Assembly (NCBI GenBank): GCA_023460975.1
Contig: JAEWOG010000092.1
Coordinates: 186,001-250,000 of the forward strand
DNA length: 64,000 bases
DNA from: Actinomycetes bacterium
GTDB taxonomy: Bacteria > Actinomycetota > Actinomycetes > Propionibacteriales > Nocardioidaceae
Direction of reading: 5' to 3'
Shown: positions 27,456 to 36,134 of the stretch, one piece after another
Numbering within the stretch: position 1 is the first letter of the stretch
Layout of the letters: each line of letters opens with the position of its first letter
Made by a program: the position numbers and the translations under genes
The notes under the pieces: generated by a model
The model's input: only the letters and a program-made list of their open reading frames with translations
Told to the model about the DNA's origin: nothing
Database searches by the model: none

Positions 27456-28541
27456 ATGGACTTCACCTTCAGCCCCGAGGCCGCTGACGCGGCTCAGCTC
27501 GCGGCCACGATCCTCGGCGACCACGCCACCCCCGAGCGCATGAGCGCCCTCGAGCACGCCGACGGCCGCTTCGACGAGCGGTTGTGGGCGCAGCTCGCCG
27601 AGGCTGGCTTGCTCTCGCTCGACCTGCCCGAGGCGGACGGCGGAGCGGGCCTCGGCCTGCTCGAGGCCGCACACGTGACCGTCGAGGTCGGTCGCACCGT
27701 CGCGCCCGTTCCGCTGGCCACCCACCAGGCAGCAGCGCGCCTGCTCAGCGAGCACGCGCCCGACGCCCTGCGCGCAGAGTGGCTGCCGCGGGCAGCCGAC
27801 GGCTCCGCGGTGCTCACCGTCGGACTGGCGGAGCCGATGACGGCGCTCCCGGCCACCCCGTCGGTGCGTGCATCCGGTGGCTCCGAGGGCTGGGCGCTGG
27901 ACGGCGTCAAGACCCTCGTACGGGCCGGGACGGTGGCCCAGGCGGTGCTCGTCACCGCGACCACCGATGAGGGGCCGGCGGTGTTCCTCGTGCGCACCAG
28001 CGACGCCACGGCGCACCCCCAGCGCACCAGCGACGGCGACGTCGCAGCGCGCTTCGAGTTCGCCGACACCCCTGCGTCGTACGTGGGAGGCGCCGATGCC
28101 GCCCAGCGTCTCGAGCACCTCACCGTCGCGTTCAGCTGCGCCGAGCAGCTCGGCGTCACCCGGGGGGCCACGCGCCTCACCGCCGACTACGCCCGCACCC
28201 GCGAGCAGTTCGGCCGCGCAATCGGCACCTTCCAGGCCGTCGGGCAGCGGCTCGCGGACGCCTACATCGCCACGCTCGGACAGGAACTCACGGCGTGGCA
28301 GGCGCTGTGGCGTCTCGACGAAGGCATGAGTGCCACCGTTGAGGTCGCCTCGGCCGCCCTGTGGGCCGCCGACGCCGGCCACACCATCGCGCACACCACG
28401 GTCCACGTGCACGGCGGCGTCGGCATCGACCTGGACGGCGAGGCCCACCGATACTTCACTGCCGCCAAGCGGTGGGAGCTCAGCTACGGCGGAGCCGGGG
28501 TCCACGCTCGGGCCGTGGGAGCGGAACTGGCCCGGTCCTGA
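27456..28541 (+). CDS. fadE27: acyl-CoA dehydrogenase FadE27 (ChsE5-type)
   Basis: Partner subunit of FadE26 in the heteromeric steroid side-chain dehydrogenase. The 361-residue protein begins MDFTFSPEAADAAQ, contains the FAD-contacting ARTREQFGRAIGTFQAVGQRLAD and ends with HVHGGVGIDLDGEAHRYF, as in FadE27. It is shorter than ordinary acyl-CoA dehydrogenases. In the described heteromers only one subunit type supplies the catalytic glutamate, which explains the pair. A GGAGAG lies 7 bp before its ATG, 24 bp after fadE26. Confidence 0.87.
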   Translation: MDFTFSPEAADAAQLAATILGDHATPERMSALEHADGRFDERLWAQLAEAGLLSLDLPEADGGAGLGLLEAAHVTVEVGRTVAPVPLATHQAAARLLSEHAPDALRAEWLPRAADGSAVLTVGLAEPMTALPATPSVRASGGSEGWALDGVKTLVRAGTVAQAVLVTATTDEGPAVFLVRTSDATAHPQRTSDGDVAARFEFADTPASYVGGADAAQRLEHLTVAFSCAEQLGVTRGATRLTADYARTREQFGRAIGTFQAVGQRLADAYIATLGQELTAWQALWRLDEGMSATVEVASAALWAADAGHTIAHTTVHVHGGVGIDLDGEAHRYFTAAKRWELSYGGAGVHARAVGAELARS

Positions 28542-28561
28542 GCCAGCGTTCCGGGCACACT

Positions 28562-30118
28562 GTGTCCGTGCACCCATCGATCCGCAGCGATCTGCTCTCC
28601 CACCGCGATCGCGTCGAGCCTGCTCTCCTCTTCGGTGAGCAGCGCTGGACGTGGCCGCAGTACCTCGCGGAGGCAGCGCGTCGCAGCCGCGGTCTCGACC
28701 AGTACTGGCTCGCGGACCGGCCCCGCCACGTCGGCGTGCTCGCCGACAACACGCCAGAGATGGCGTTCCACCTGGCGGCGGCCGGTCTGGGCACCCACGT
28801 CCTGGTGGGCCTCAACAGCACTCGCCGCGGCGAGGCCCTGCTGGCTGACATCCGCCGGGCGGACTGCCGGGTCATCGTGGTCGAGGAGCGGCATCGACCG
28901 CTCCTGGCAGGCCTCGACCTGAGTGGGATCGTGGTGCTCGCCGCGGAGTCCACCGACTGGGGTGCGGACTCCACGCTGCCCGACGCCGATCCTGAGCCGG
29001 GCGACCTGTTCATGCTGGTGTTCACCTCCGGCACCTCAGGGCACCCCAAGGCAGTACGCGTCACCCACGCGAAGATCACCGATCCCGGCCGGTACGTGAG
29101 CACCAAGCTCGGCATCGTCCCCGAGGACGTCCTCTACTCGGCGATGCCCCTGTTCCACTCCAACGGAGTGATCGCCAACTGGGCGCTCAGCGTGGTCAAC
29201 GGCTGCACCGTCGCGCTCGCAGGTCGCTTCTCTGCGAGCGGCTTCATCGACGACGTGCGCCGCTATGGGGCCTCGTACGCCAACTACGTCGGCAAGCCGC
29301 TGGCCTACGTACTCGCGACGGAGCCCCGTGCCGACGATGCGGACAATCCACTGCGCATCGTCTTCGGCAACGAGGGCGGCGAGAACCTCGTACGGCGCTT
29401 CTCCGAACGCTTCGACGTGCCGGTCATCGACGGGTTCGGCAGCTCGGAGAACGCCGTGGTCGTCTCCCGGGGGGCACACACCCCGGCCGGCGCCCTCGGC
29501 ACCCCGATGCCCGGCGTCGCCATCCTCGATCCAGCGACTGGCAAGGCGTGCCCTCCCGCCACGTACGACGACGCAGGCCGGGTGACAAATCTGGACGAGT
29601 GCGTCGGCGAGATGGTCAACACGACCGGCTCGGGCCAGTTCGCCGGCTACTACAACGACGAGGCGGCGACCGCGGAGCGCATGCGCGACGGGATGTACTG
29701 GTCCGGGGACCTCGCCTACGCGGACGCGGACGGCACCTACTGGTTCGCCGGCCGCACGACGGACTGGTTGCGCGTCGACGGCGAGAACCTGGCTGCCGCA
29801 CCGATCGAGGCCGTCCTGGCCCGACACCCCGACATCGTCGAGGTGGCCGTGCACGCCCAACCGGACGACGTGGGCGACATCCTCGCGGCGGCACTCGTCC
29901 TGCGCGAAGGTTCGGGGCTCGACCCCCATGCCTTCGGCGCGTTCCTGGCCGCACAGCCGGACCTGTCCCCCGTGGCCTGGCCCAGGATCGTACGCATCCT
30001 CGAGGACCTGCCCCGCACAGCCACCAACAAGATCATCAAGCGATCGCTCGGGCCAGACCTTCACGCCCTCCAGACCTGGCTGCGCGATCCCCGCGCTCGG
30101 ACCTACGAGGGCGCATAG
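28562..30118 (+). CDS. fadD17: acyl-CoA synthetase FadD17-like
   Basis: ATP-dependent CoA ligase of the ANL superfamily, about 518 residues. The AMP-binding motif FTSGTSGHPKAVRVTH, the A5 block VIDGFGSSEN and the acceptor-domain hinge GRTTDWLRVDGENL are visible, followed by the C-terminal lysine region TNKIIKR. Its place after fadE26-fadE27 matches M. tuberculosis fadD17 (Rv3506), linked to sterol side-chain activation. Two in-frame GTG codons (28562, 28568) are possible starts and neither has a clear ribosome binding site. Confidence 0.85.
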   Translation: MSVHPSIRSDLLSHRDRVEPALLFGEQRWTWPQYLAEAARRSRGLDQYWLADRPRHVGVLADNTPEMAFHLAAAGLGTHVLVGLNSTRRGEALLADIRRADCRVIVVEERHRPLLAGLDLSGIVVLAAESTDWGADSTLPDADPEPGDLFMLVFTSGTSGHPKAVRVTHAKITDPGRYVSTKLGIVPEDVLYSAMPLFHSNGVIANWALSVVNGCTVALAGRFSASGFIDDVRRYGASYANYVGKPLAYVLATEPRADDADNPLRIVFGNEGGENLVRRFSERFDVPVIDGFGSSENAVVVSRGAHTPAGALGTPMPGVAILDPATGKACPPATYDDAGRVTNLDECVGEMVNTTGSGQFAGYYNDEAATAERMRDGMYWSGDLAYADADGTYWFAGRTTDWLRVDGENLAAAPIEAVLARHPDIVEVAVHAQPDDVGDILAAALVLREGSGLDPHAFGAFLAAQPDLSPVAWPRIVRILEDLPRTATNKIIKRSLGPDLHALQTWLRDPRARTYEGA

Positions 30119-30135
30119 CGCCTCGCGAACGCGAA

Positions 30136-30164
30136 CGGCCCCGTCGGGAGTCCCGACGGGGCCG
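30136..30164 (+). terminator. terminator hairpin after fadD17
   Basis: A perfect 14-base GC-rich stem (CGGCCCCGTCGGGA and its complement) with a one-base loop lies 18 bp past the fadD17 stop and 17 bp before the convergent thioesterase end. It can serve both transcripts. Confidence 0.75.
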
Positions 30165-30181
30165 CTGCGGACGTGCTGGGC

Positions 30182-30679
30182 TCAGCGCAGGGACAGGCAG
30201 CCACTCACCGGCGAGGCGAAGGGCAGGTCCGCGTGCTCGCTGATGCGGGCGTCCAGCTTGGCGGCCACGTTGGCCGGCCACGGAGCCGTCTTGCGGGTCT
30301 CCATGTCGATGTGGAGGAAGATCTCCTCCATCACGAAGCACACCCGCTCGTTGGAGTCGTCGAGCAGGTACACCAGAGCGTGGGCAGCACGCTCCGAACG
30401 CCCCAGGAGCCGCACGCGCGCCGACATCCGGCTTCCGGTGCGCAGCTCGGTGACGTAGGTGCAGTGGTGCTCGGCCGAGAAGCACGCGTGACCCTCGGTG
30501 AGCGGCCACTGGATCGGGATGTCGCAGTCGACGAGGGACTCGTCGAGGCCCTCGCTCGCGATGCCGATGTAGTGGCGCACGTTGAGGTGGCCGTTGATGT
30601 CCTCGAAGGGCATGGGCACCGGCTGCTCGACGTGGGCCGGCAGCGCTGCGAGCTGCTCATAGGTGGGTTGATTCGTCAC
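30182..30679 (-). CDS. hotdog-fold acyl-CoA thioesterase (YbgC/4HBT-like)
   Basis: A 165-residue protein resembling the 4-hydroxybenzoyl-CoA thioesterase group. The segment MPFEDINGHLNVRHYIGI carries the Asp-x-x-x-His-x-N pattern of the catalytic helix start, and the rest alternates beta strands such as CTYVTEL and MSARVRLLG. It would hydrolyse an acyl-CoA; the substrate is not evident. The GTG at 30679 is chosen because no other start codon follows closely upstream. It is convergent with fadD17 and stands alone on the minus strand. Confidence 0.8.
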   Translation of the reverse strand: MTNQPTYEQLAALPAHVEQPVPMPFEDINGHLNVRHYIGIASEGLDESLVDCDIPIQWPLTEGHACFSAEHHCTYVTELRTGSRMSARVRLLGRSERAAHALVYLLDDSNERVCFVMEEIFLHIDMETRKTAPWPANVAAKLDARISEHADLPFASPVSGCLSLR

Positions 30680-30770
30680 AGTGCTGACCCTACTTGCCCG
30701 CGTGTCCCGCCGTCCCGCCGCCTCGCGCACGTCTCACGCGGGGGCACGCCCGTCGAGGCCCCCTCGCCCG

Positions 30771-30970
30771 TCGAGCTTGTCGAGACGCACCAGGGTTTCG
30801 ACAAGCTCAACCAGCGGATACGCCCGTTGGGCTTGTCGAGACGTACGAGTGGTTTCGACAAGCTCAACCAGCGCGGCCCCCAGTTTCGACAAGCTCAACC
30901 AGCGCGGCCCCCGGTTTCGACAGGCTCAACCACCGCGGCGGGCGGCTTCGACCAGACTCAACCAGCGCGG
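30771..30970. repeat. array of TTTCGACAAGCTCAACCAGCG-type repeats
   Basis: About seven related copies lie between the thioesterase and the enoyl-CoA hydratase gene. Forward copies start near 30796, 30853, 30883, 30913 and 30945. Two inverted partial copies (GCTTGTCGAGAC) lie near 30774 and 30831. The later forward copies are followed by GCGCGG or CCGCGG. Inverted pairs can fold as hairpins. The core reappears in opposite orientation at 18765-18828. No gene is visible in the 30680-30977 spacer that holds them. Confidence 0.9.
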
Positions 30971-30977
30971 CTCGAGG

Positions 30978-31766
30978 TCACCAGCCGGGTGGAAGGGCGG
31001 TGAAGTCCGGCTCGCGTCCTTCGGCGAAGGCGCTCAGCGCCTCCAGGTTGGCGGGGCCACCCATCAGCTCCATGAAGGCCGCGTTCTCACGCTCTCGCGC
31101 CGCGTCGATGTCGGCTCGGAACGGTGCCGTCATCGCCGCCTTGACGGCCTTGAGGCTGGAGATCGGACGCGCCGCCAACACTTCGGCGTGCCGCGTGGCC
31201 TGCGCCATCAGGTCGTCGGGCCCGCACAGCCGGAAGACCAGACCCATCTCCAGAGCCTCGGCGGCCGAGACCCACTCCGACGACAGCAGCATCCAGGCGG
31301 CGTTCTGGCGCCCGAGCAGCTGCGGGAACAGCAGGCTCGAGGCGGCCTCGGGGGCCACACCCAGGCTCGTGAACGGGCACTTGAGACGCGCCGTGGTGGA
31401 CATGAAGGCCAGATCTGCGAAGCCCAGGACCGTCGCCCCGATGCCGAGCCCCAAGCCGTTCACGGCGACGACGAGTGGCTTGGGGAACGCGACGAGCGCG
31501 TCCAGGAGCCCGGGGAACCCGTGGCGCCCCCGCACGAAGTCCGGGTTGGTGGCGATCTGGTGCATCTCCAGCAGGTCGGTGCCGGCGCTGAACGCGCGAC
31601 CGGCTCCCGTGAGCAGTACGACGGCCACCTCGTCGTCCTGCGCTGCGGCGAGGAGTTCGTCGGCGAGAGCGTCGTACAGCTCCTCGTTGAAGGCGTTCAG
31701 CGCGTCCGGACGGTTGAGGACAACCGTCCGGACGCGCTTCGACGTCGCCACGTCGAGAACACTCAT
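30978..31766 (-). CDS. enoyl-CoA hydratase/isomerase family protein
   Basis: A 262-residue crotonase-fold protein. The oxyanion-hole loops are seen at AFSAGTDLLEM and NGLGLGIGATVLGFADL, but the usual catalytic glutamates are not at the standard positions: the second loop has GVAPEAASS, which keeps one Glu. It may be a hydratase, isomerase or hydrolase. It is the last gene of a minus-strand operon with the nitronate monooxygenase-like gene (7 bp away) and fadD19, behind a KstR-type site, so a steroid side-chain role is likely. Confidence 0.85.
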   Translation of the reverse strand: MSVLDVATSKRVRTVVLNRPDALNAFNEELYDALADELLAAAQDDEVAVVLLTGAGRAFSAGTDLLEMHQIATNPDFVRGRHGFPGLLDALVAFPKPLVVAVNGLGLGIGATVLGFADLAFMSTTARLKCPFTSLGVAPEAASSLLFPQLLGRQNAAWMLLSSEWVSAAEALEMGLVFRLCGPDDLMAQATRHAEVLAARPISSLKAVKAAMTAPFRADIDAARERENAAFMELMGGPANLEALSAFAEGREPDFTALPPGW

Positions 31767-31773
31767 CGAGACG

Positions 31774-32877
31774 TCACGCCTCGCTGATGGCAGAGAGGCG
31801 CTTGGTCGCCTCGCCGAACTCGCGCACGAGCCGCTCGATGACGACCTCGACGGGCTCCACCTCGTTCATCCGGCCCACGATCTGGCCTACCGGCATCGAG
31901 ATGGTGTCCGGGTTGTCGCCCGAGTTCATCCGGTTGTGGGCATCGGCGACGAGCAGGTTCTGCAGGGGCATCGGCAGTGGCGCCGGAGCATCCTCCTGCG
32001 CCCAGGCCTCCGTCCACTTCGTCTTGAGCAGGCGTGCGGGCTTGCCCGTGTAGACGCGGCTGCGCACCGTGTCCGTGGACTCGGCACGCAACAGTGCGTC
32101 GCGGATGCCCGTGCCCGCGGACAGGTCGTACTCACTCACGGTGAGCCACATCGACCCCGTCCAGGCGCCCTGAGCTCCGAGCGCGAGGGCTGCCGCCATC
32201 TGCCGCCCTGACCCGATGCCTCCGGCGGCCAGCACCGGCACGTCGGGACCGACGGCGTCCACGATCTCGGGGATGAGGACCATGCCCGCGATCTCGCCCG
32301 TGTGGCCGCCCGCCTCGTAGCCCTGGGCGACGATGATGTCGACCCCGTTGGCGACGTGGCTCATCGCGTGCTTGGCGGCACCCGCCAGTGCGGCGACCTT
32401 CACCCCGTGTGCGTGGGCCTTCTCGATGACGTCGACCGGCGGCGAACCCAACGCGTTCGCGATGAGCACCGGCCGGTGCGCCAGCGCGATGTCGACATGG
32501 CTGCGCGCCACGGAGTGCAGCCATCCGAGCACGCCCTCGCGGCCCTCACCCTCGGGCAGGGGCGGCACGCCGAGCTTGGTCAGCGTCGACTCCACGAAGT
32601 CCTTGTGGGCCTGCGGGATCATCGCGTCGAGGTCGACGGCCTTGCCCTCGGTCGGCACCTTCATGGGCATGACGACGTCCACGCCGTACGGCTTGCCGTC
32701 GGTGTTGTCGTCCAGCCACGTCAGCGTCGTCTCGAGGTCCTCGGGGTCGTTGAACCGTACGCACCCGAGCACGCCGAGCCCACCCGCACGGGAGACGGCC
32801 GCGGCCACCTTCTCCGAGGGAGTGAACGCGAACATCGGGTACTCGATGCCGAAGACGTCGCAGATGTCAGTGCGCAT
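31774..32877 (-). CDS. nitronate monooxygenase / 2-nitropropane dioxygenase-like FMN protein
   Basis: A 367-residue TIM-barrel flavoprotein. It begins MRTDICDVFGIEYPMFAF and contains the FMN-binding features AQGYEAGGHTGEIAG and VPVLAAGGIGSGRQMAAALALGAQGAWTG, here split in reading. The family includes nitronate monooxygenases and the steroid-pathway reductase IpdC, to which it is distantly similar (see 60274). Its ATG overlaps the fadD19 stop by one base. The role here is unknown, but context suggests an oxidoreductase step in sterol degradation. Confidence 0.82.
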   Translation of the reverse strand: MRTDICDVFGIEYPMFAFTPSEKVAAAVSRAGGLGVLGCVRFNDPEDLETTLTWLDDNTDGKPYGVDVVMPMKVPTEGKAVDLDAMIPQAHKDFVESTLTKLGVPPLPEGEGREGVLGWLHSVARSHVDIALAHRPVLIANALGSPPVDVIEKAHAHGVKVAALAGAAKHAMSHVANGVDIIVAQGYEAGGHTGEIAGMVLIPEIVDAVGPDVPVLAAGGIGSGRQMAAALALGAQGAWTGSMWLTVSEYDLSAGTGIRDALLRAESTDTVRSRVYTGKPARLLKTKWTEAWAQEDAPAPLPMPLQNLLVADAHNRMNSGDNPDTISMPVGQIVGRMNEVEPVEVVIERLVREFGEATKRLSAISEA

Positions 32878-34490
32878 CAGTTGCCTTCCGTGACGAGCTC
32901 GCGTGCGCGCGGGTAGTTGGCCTTGCCCGTGGCGCTGCGGGGGATCTCGTCGACGTACGTCACGGCCCGCGGCATCTTGTATCCGGACAGCAGCGGGCGC
33001 AGGTACTCCTTCAACTCATCCAGGGACGGCTTCACGTCGCCGCGCGGCTGAATCACGGCCGAGACGGACTGACCGTACGTCTCGTCCGCGACGCCGACGA
33101 CGAGCACGTCGTACACCTCCGGGTGGCCCTTGAGGGTCATCTCCACCTCTTCGGGGTAGACCTTCTCGCCACCGGTGTTGATGCAGTTGGAGCCGCGGCC
33201 GAGTAGGCGGACCATGCCGTCCTCCTCGACGCGCGCGAAGTCACCGGGCACCGAGTAGCGCTCGCCGTTGACGGTGATGAACGTCTCCGCCGTCTTGACC
33301 GGGTCCTTGTAGTACCCGATCGGGATGCAGCCCGAACGACCGACGCGGCCGATGGCACCCACCTGGGTGAGGTCGATGACGTTGTTCTCCTCGTCGAGGA
33401 GCACGGTCTGCGCACCAAGGTTGACCAGCGGGCCCTGCCCCTGGATGTTCTCGTTGGACTGCACCGCGGTGCCGGAGAAGCCGGTCTCGCTGGCGCCGAT
33501 GGAGTCGGTGAAGATCGCGTTCGGGAACGCGGCCATCCAGCGCTCCTTCACGGGACGGCTGAAGATCGCCGCGCTGCTCGCCACGACGAAGAGCGAGGAC
33601 GCGTCGTAGTTGCCGCGCTCGTACTCCTCGATGAGGGGGCGAGCCATGGCGTCGCCGGTCATGAAGATGCCCTGGACCTTGGCGTCCTCGACAAGGCGCC
33701 ATGCCTCGGCGGGGTCGAACTTGGGCGCCAGCACGGTCACCTCGCCGGCGAACAGGTGCATGAGCAGGGCCGCAGCGGCGCCGCCGTGCATCAGGGGGCT
33801 CAGCGGGAACATCACCATCGGGAACTCGGTGTTGGCCGCGGTCTTGGACTGGTCGTACTCCTCCAGGAACTCGCCCGTCATGACGTCGATGCCCCGACCG
33901 AGCACGCGCCAGAAGTCCTCGTGACGCCACATGACGCCCTTGGGGAAGCCGGTCGTGCCGCCGGTGTAGACGATGTAGACGTCATCGGGGCTGCGCGGCC
34001 CGAAGTCGCGCTCGACGGACTGGCCCTTGAGGGCGTCCTCCCAGGCGATGCCCCCGAAGCCGGCCAGGTCGGCGGCGAAGTCGGGCTCAGTGGCGTCCGG
34101 CATCGAGATGATCGTGCGCAGGTCAGCGCGCTTGGGAGCCGTCAGCGCCACCATCGGGGCGTACGGCTCCTCGAAGATGAGGCCGACCATGTCGGAGTTC
34201 TCGAAGAGGTAGTCGAGCTCGCCCTCGACGTAGCGGTAGTTCACGTTGATCGCGACCGCCCGGATCTTGAAGATCGCGAGCAGGGCGACGACGTGCTCGA
34301 CGCTGTTCTTGGCATAGATGCCGATGTGATCGCCGGGGCCGTGGCCTTGCGACTGGAGGTAGTGAGCTAGCTGGTTTGCCTCCGCCTCGAGCTCGGAGTA
34401 GGTGACGGTCCGGTTGGCGACGCGCAGCACGGTGCGATCCGGAACGACATCGACGGCGTGTTCGAAAAGGTCTGCAATGTTGTGAGCCAC
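32877..34490 (-). CDS. fadD19: steroid-24-oyl/26-oyl-CoA synthetase FadD19
   Basis: CoA ligase that activates the carboxylated cholesterol side chain. The 537-residue protein is collinear with remembered M. tuberculosis FadD19 (Rv3515c): INVNYRYVEGELDYLFENSDM, YTGGTTGFPKGVMWRHED, FTGDAMARPL, TDSIGASETGFSGT and GRGSNCINTGGEKVYPEEVE. The GTG at 34490 gives the family N-terminus VAHNIADLFEHAVD. It is divergent from echA19 exactly as Rv3515c is from Rv3516, with a KstR-type operator between them. Confidence 0.93.
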   Translation of the reverse strand: MAHNIADLFEHAVDVVPDRTVLRVANRTVTYSELEAEANQLAHYLQSQGHGPGDHIGIYAKNSVEHVVALLAIFKIRAVAINVNYRYVEGELDYLFENSDMVGLIFEEPYAPMVALTAPKRADLRTIISMPDATEPDFAADLAGFGGIAWEDALKGQSVERDFGPRSPDDVYIVYTGGTTGFPKGVMWRHEDFWRVLGRGIDVMTGEFLEEYDQSKTAANTEFPMVMFPLSPLMHGGAAAALLMHLFAGEVTVLAPKFDPAEAWRLVEDAKVQGIFMTGDAMARPLIEEYERGNYDASSLFVVASSAAIFSRPVKERWMAAFPNAIFTDSIGASETGFSGTAVQSNENIQGQGPLVNLGAQTVLLDEENNVIDLTQVGAIGRVGRSGCIPIGYYKDPVKTAETFITVNGERYSVPGDFARVEEDGMVRLLGRGSNCINTGGEKVYPEEVEMTLKGHPEVYDVLVVGVADETYGQSVSAVIQPRGDVKPSLDELKEYLRPLLSGYKMPRAVTYVDEIPRSATGKANYPRARELVTEGN

Positions 34491-34501
34491 GAGGCGGAGA
34501 C

Positions 34502-34515
34502 TAGAACAGGTTCTC
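34502..34515. promoter_or_regulatory. KstR-type operator between fadD19 and echA19
   Basis: TAGAACAGGTTCTC matches TnnAACnnGTTnnA except at the last base; read on the other strand it is GAGAACCTGTTCTA, the same form as the sites at 26219 and 51665. It lies 12 bp before the fadD19 start and 25 bp before echA19. Confidence 0.8.
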
Positions 34516-34539
34516 CTTTTGTGGCTAGAGTCACATACC

Positions 34540-35346
34540 ATGAGTTTGGAAAATTCTTACGAGGCGCCGCACGCGCTCGTCGAGCAGGACGGCCACGTCC
34601 TCACGGTGACCCTCAACCGCCCCGAGGCACGCAACGCGCTCTCGACCGAGATGCTCTCGATCCTGGAGCAGACGTGGGAACGCGTGAACAGCGACGACTC
34701 CGTGCGGGCAGTGATCCTGACGGGAGCCGGCGGCTACTTCTGCGCGGGCGCGGACCTCAAGGCCATGTCGCGCAAGGCGCCGAGCGAGAGCTTCTCATCG
34801 GGCGAGTACGACCCCACGGTCATCAAGCCGCTCCTCAAGGGCTACCGCCTCACCAAGCCCCTGATTGCCGCGGTCGAGGGGCCCGCGATCGCGGGCGGCA
34901 CCGAGATCCTCACCGCCACCGACATCCGGGTCGCGGGCGAGTCCGCGAAGTTCGGCGTCTCCGAGGCGCGCTGGAGCCTCTACCCCCTCGGCGGGTCGGT
35001 CGTACGACTGCCCCGCCAGATCCCGGCCACCATCGCGGCGGAGATGCTGCTGACCGGTCGCCACATCACTGCCCGCGAGGCGCTGGAGTTCGGCCTGATC
35101 GGCCACGTCGTCCCCGACGGCGGAGCGCTGGCCAAGGCCCGCGAGATCGCGGACATGATCGTCAAGAACGGCCCGCTGGCCGTCCAGGCCATCCTCGCGA
35201 CCATCCGCGAATCCGAGGGCAAGCACGAGGATGAGTGCTGGGTCGACGACGCCCGCCGCGGTGCCGCGGTGTTCGCCTCCGACGACGCCAAGGAGGGCCC
35301 GCGCGCCTTCGCCGAGAAGCGCGCTCCGCAGTTCCAGGGCCGCTGA
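34540..35346 (+). CDS. echA19: enoyl-CoA hydratase EchA19
   Basis: Crotonase-family hydratase acting on side-chain enoyl-CoA intermediates of cholesterol. The 268-residue protein closely follows M. tuberculosis EchA19: NRPEARNALSTEML, ILTGAGGYFCAGADLKAM, KPLIAAVEGPAIAGGTEIL, GESAKFGVSEARWSLYPLGGS (cut here) and the C-terminal AKEGPRAFAEKRAP. The catalytic Glu region is in SEARW. The ATG at 34540 lies downstream of the KstR-type site. A strong terminator follows. Confidence 0.93.
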   Translation: MSLENSYEAPHALVEQDGHVLTVTLNRPEARNALSTEMLSILEQTWERVNSDDSVRAVILTGAGGYFCAGADLKAMSRKAPSESFSSGEYDPTVIKPLLKGYRLTKPLIAAVEGPAIAGGTEILTATDIRVAGESAKFGVSEARWSLYPLGGSVVRLPRQIPATIAAEMLLTGRHITAREALEFGLIGHVVPDGGALAKAREIADMIVKNGPLAVQAILATIRESEGKHEDECWVDDARRGAAVFASDDAKEGPRAFAEKRAPQFQGR

Positions 35347-35367
35347 CGACACGCTCGACGACCGGCG

Positions 35368-35411
35368 AGGGCCGCATCCCATCCCCCGGGGGGGATGTTG
35401 GGTGCGGCCCT
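35368..35411 (+). terminator. terminator hairpin after echA19
   Basis: AGGGCCGCATCCCATCCCCC pairs with a nearly complementary arm ending GTGCGGCCCT, around a run of G; the outer eight base pairs are perfect. It lies 21 bp past the echA19 stop and 24 bp before the next start, marking the end of this steroid operon. Confidence 0.7.
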
Positions 35412-35434
35412 TCCGCCTAGTACGGTGGCGAACC

Positions 35435-36100
35435 ATGAGCACTCGCGACCTGACCCTGGCCGACTTCGAGACCACCGTCACGGCACCCGGCATCGTCCTC
35501 GTTGACTTCTGGGCGGCGTGGTGCGGCCCATGCCGCCAGTTTGCGCCCATCTTCGAGGCCGCATCCGAGCAGCACTCCGATGCCACCTTCGCGAAGGTCG
35601 ACACCGAGGCCGAGCAGGAGCTCGCGACCATGGCTCAGATCACGTCGATCCCCACGCTCATGGTCTTCCGCGACGGCGTCCTGCTGTTCAACCAGCCCGG
35701 AGCCCTCCCCGCGCCCGCGCTGGACGACATCATCACCCAGGCCAAGGCCCTGGACATGGACCAGGTGCGCGCCCAGATCGCCGAGGCTGAGGCTCACCCC
35801 GAGGAACAGGACCTCGACACCTTCGCGGCGGCCCACGCCGAGGGCGGCTTCGTGCTCGACGTGCGCGAGATCGACGAGTACGCCTCGGGGCACGTCCCCG
35901 GGGCCGTCAACATCCCCATGAACGACGTCGCCGCGCGCCTGTCCGAACTGCCGGCAGGGCAGCGCATCCACGTCATCTGCCAGGCAGGCGGACGGAGCCG
36001 CGCGGTCGTCGACATGCTCGCGAGCAACGGAGTCGACGCCGTCAACGTCACCGAGGGAACCGGCGGCTGGATCCAGCGCGGCTGGCCCGTCGAGCGCTGA
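35435..36100 (+). CDS. thioredoxin-rhodanese fusion protein
   Basis: A 221-residue protein. The N-terminal half is a thioredoxin domain with the active site WCGPC (VDFWAAWCGPCRQF) and cis-Pro region SIPTLMVF. A helical linker leads to a C-terminal rhodanese domain with LDVREIDEYASGHVPGAVNIP and a catalytic cysteine in ICQAGGRSRAVV. Combined thiol-disulfide and sulfur-transfer activity is expected, but the partner is unknown. It starts a group of genes without an obvious steroid role that interrupts the catabolic locus. Confidence 0.88.
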   Translation: MSTRDLTLADFETTVTAPGIVLVDFWAAWCGPCRQFAPIFEAASEQHSDATFAKVDTEAEQELATMAQITSIPTLMVFRDGVLLFNQPGALPAPALDDIITQAKALDMDQVRAQIAEAEAHPEEQDLDTFAAAHAEGGFVLDVREIDEYASGHVPGAVNIPMNDVAARLSELPAGQRIHVICQAGGRSRAVVDMLASNGVDAVNVTEGTGGWIQRGWPVER

Positions 36101-36134
36101 GGCAGGGCACTGCGTGACGCCGTAGGCTGGCACC

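Noticed and set aside
26175..28577. 800-codon minus-strand frame opposite fadE26-fadE27
   Set aside because: Antisense shadow of two clear acyl-CoA dehydrogenase genes with their own starts and overlaps.
30771..30970. CRISPR array
   Set aside because: Units are in both orientations, spacers are only a few bases and not of uniform length, and no cas genes are nearby.
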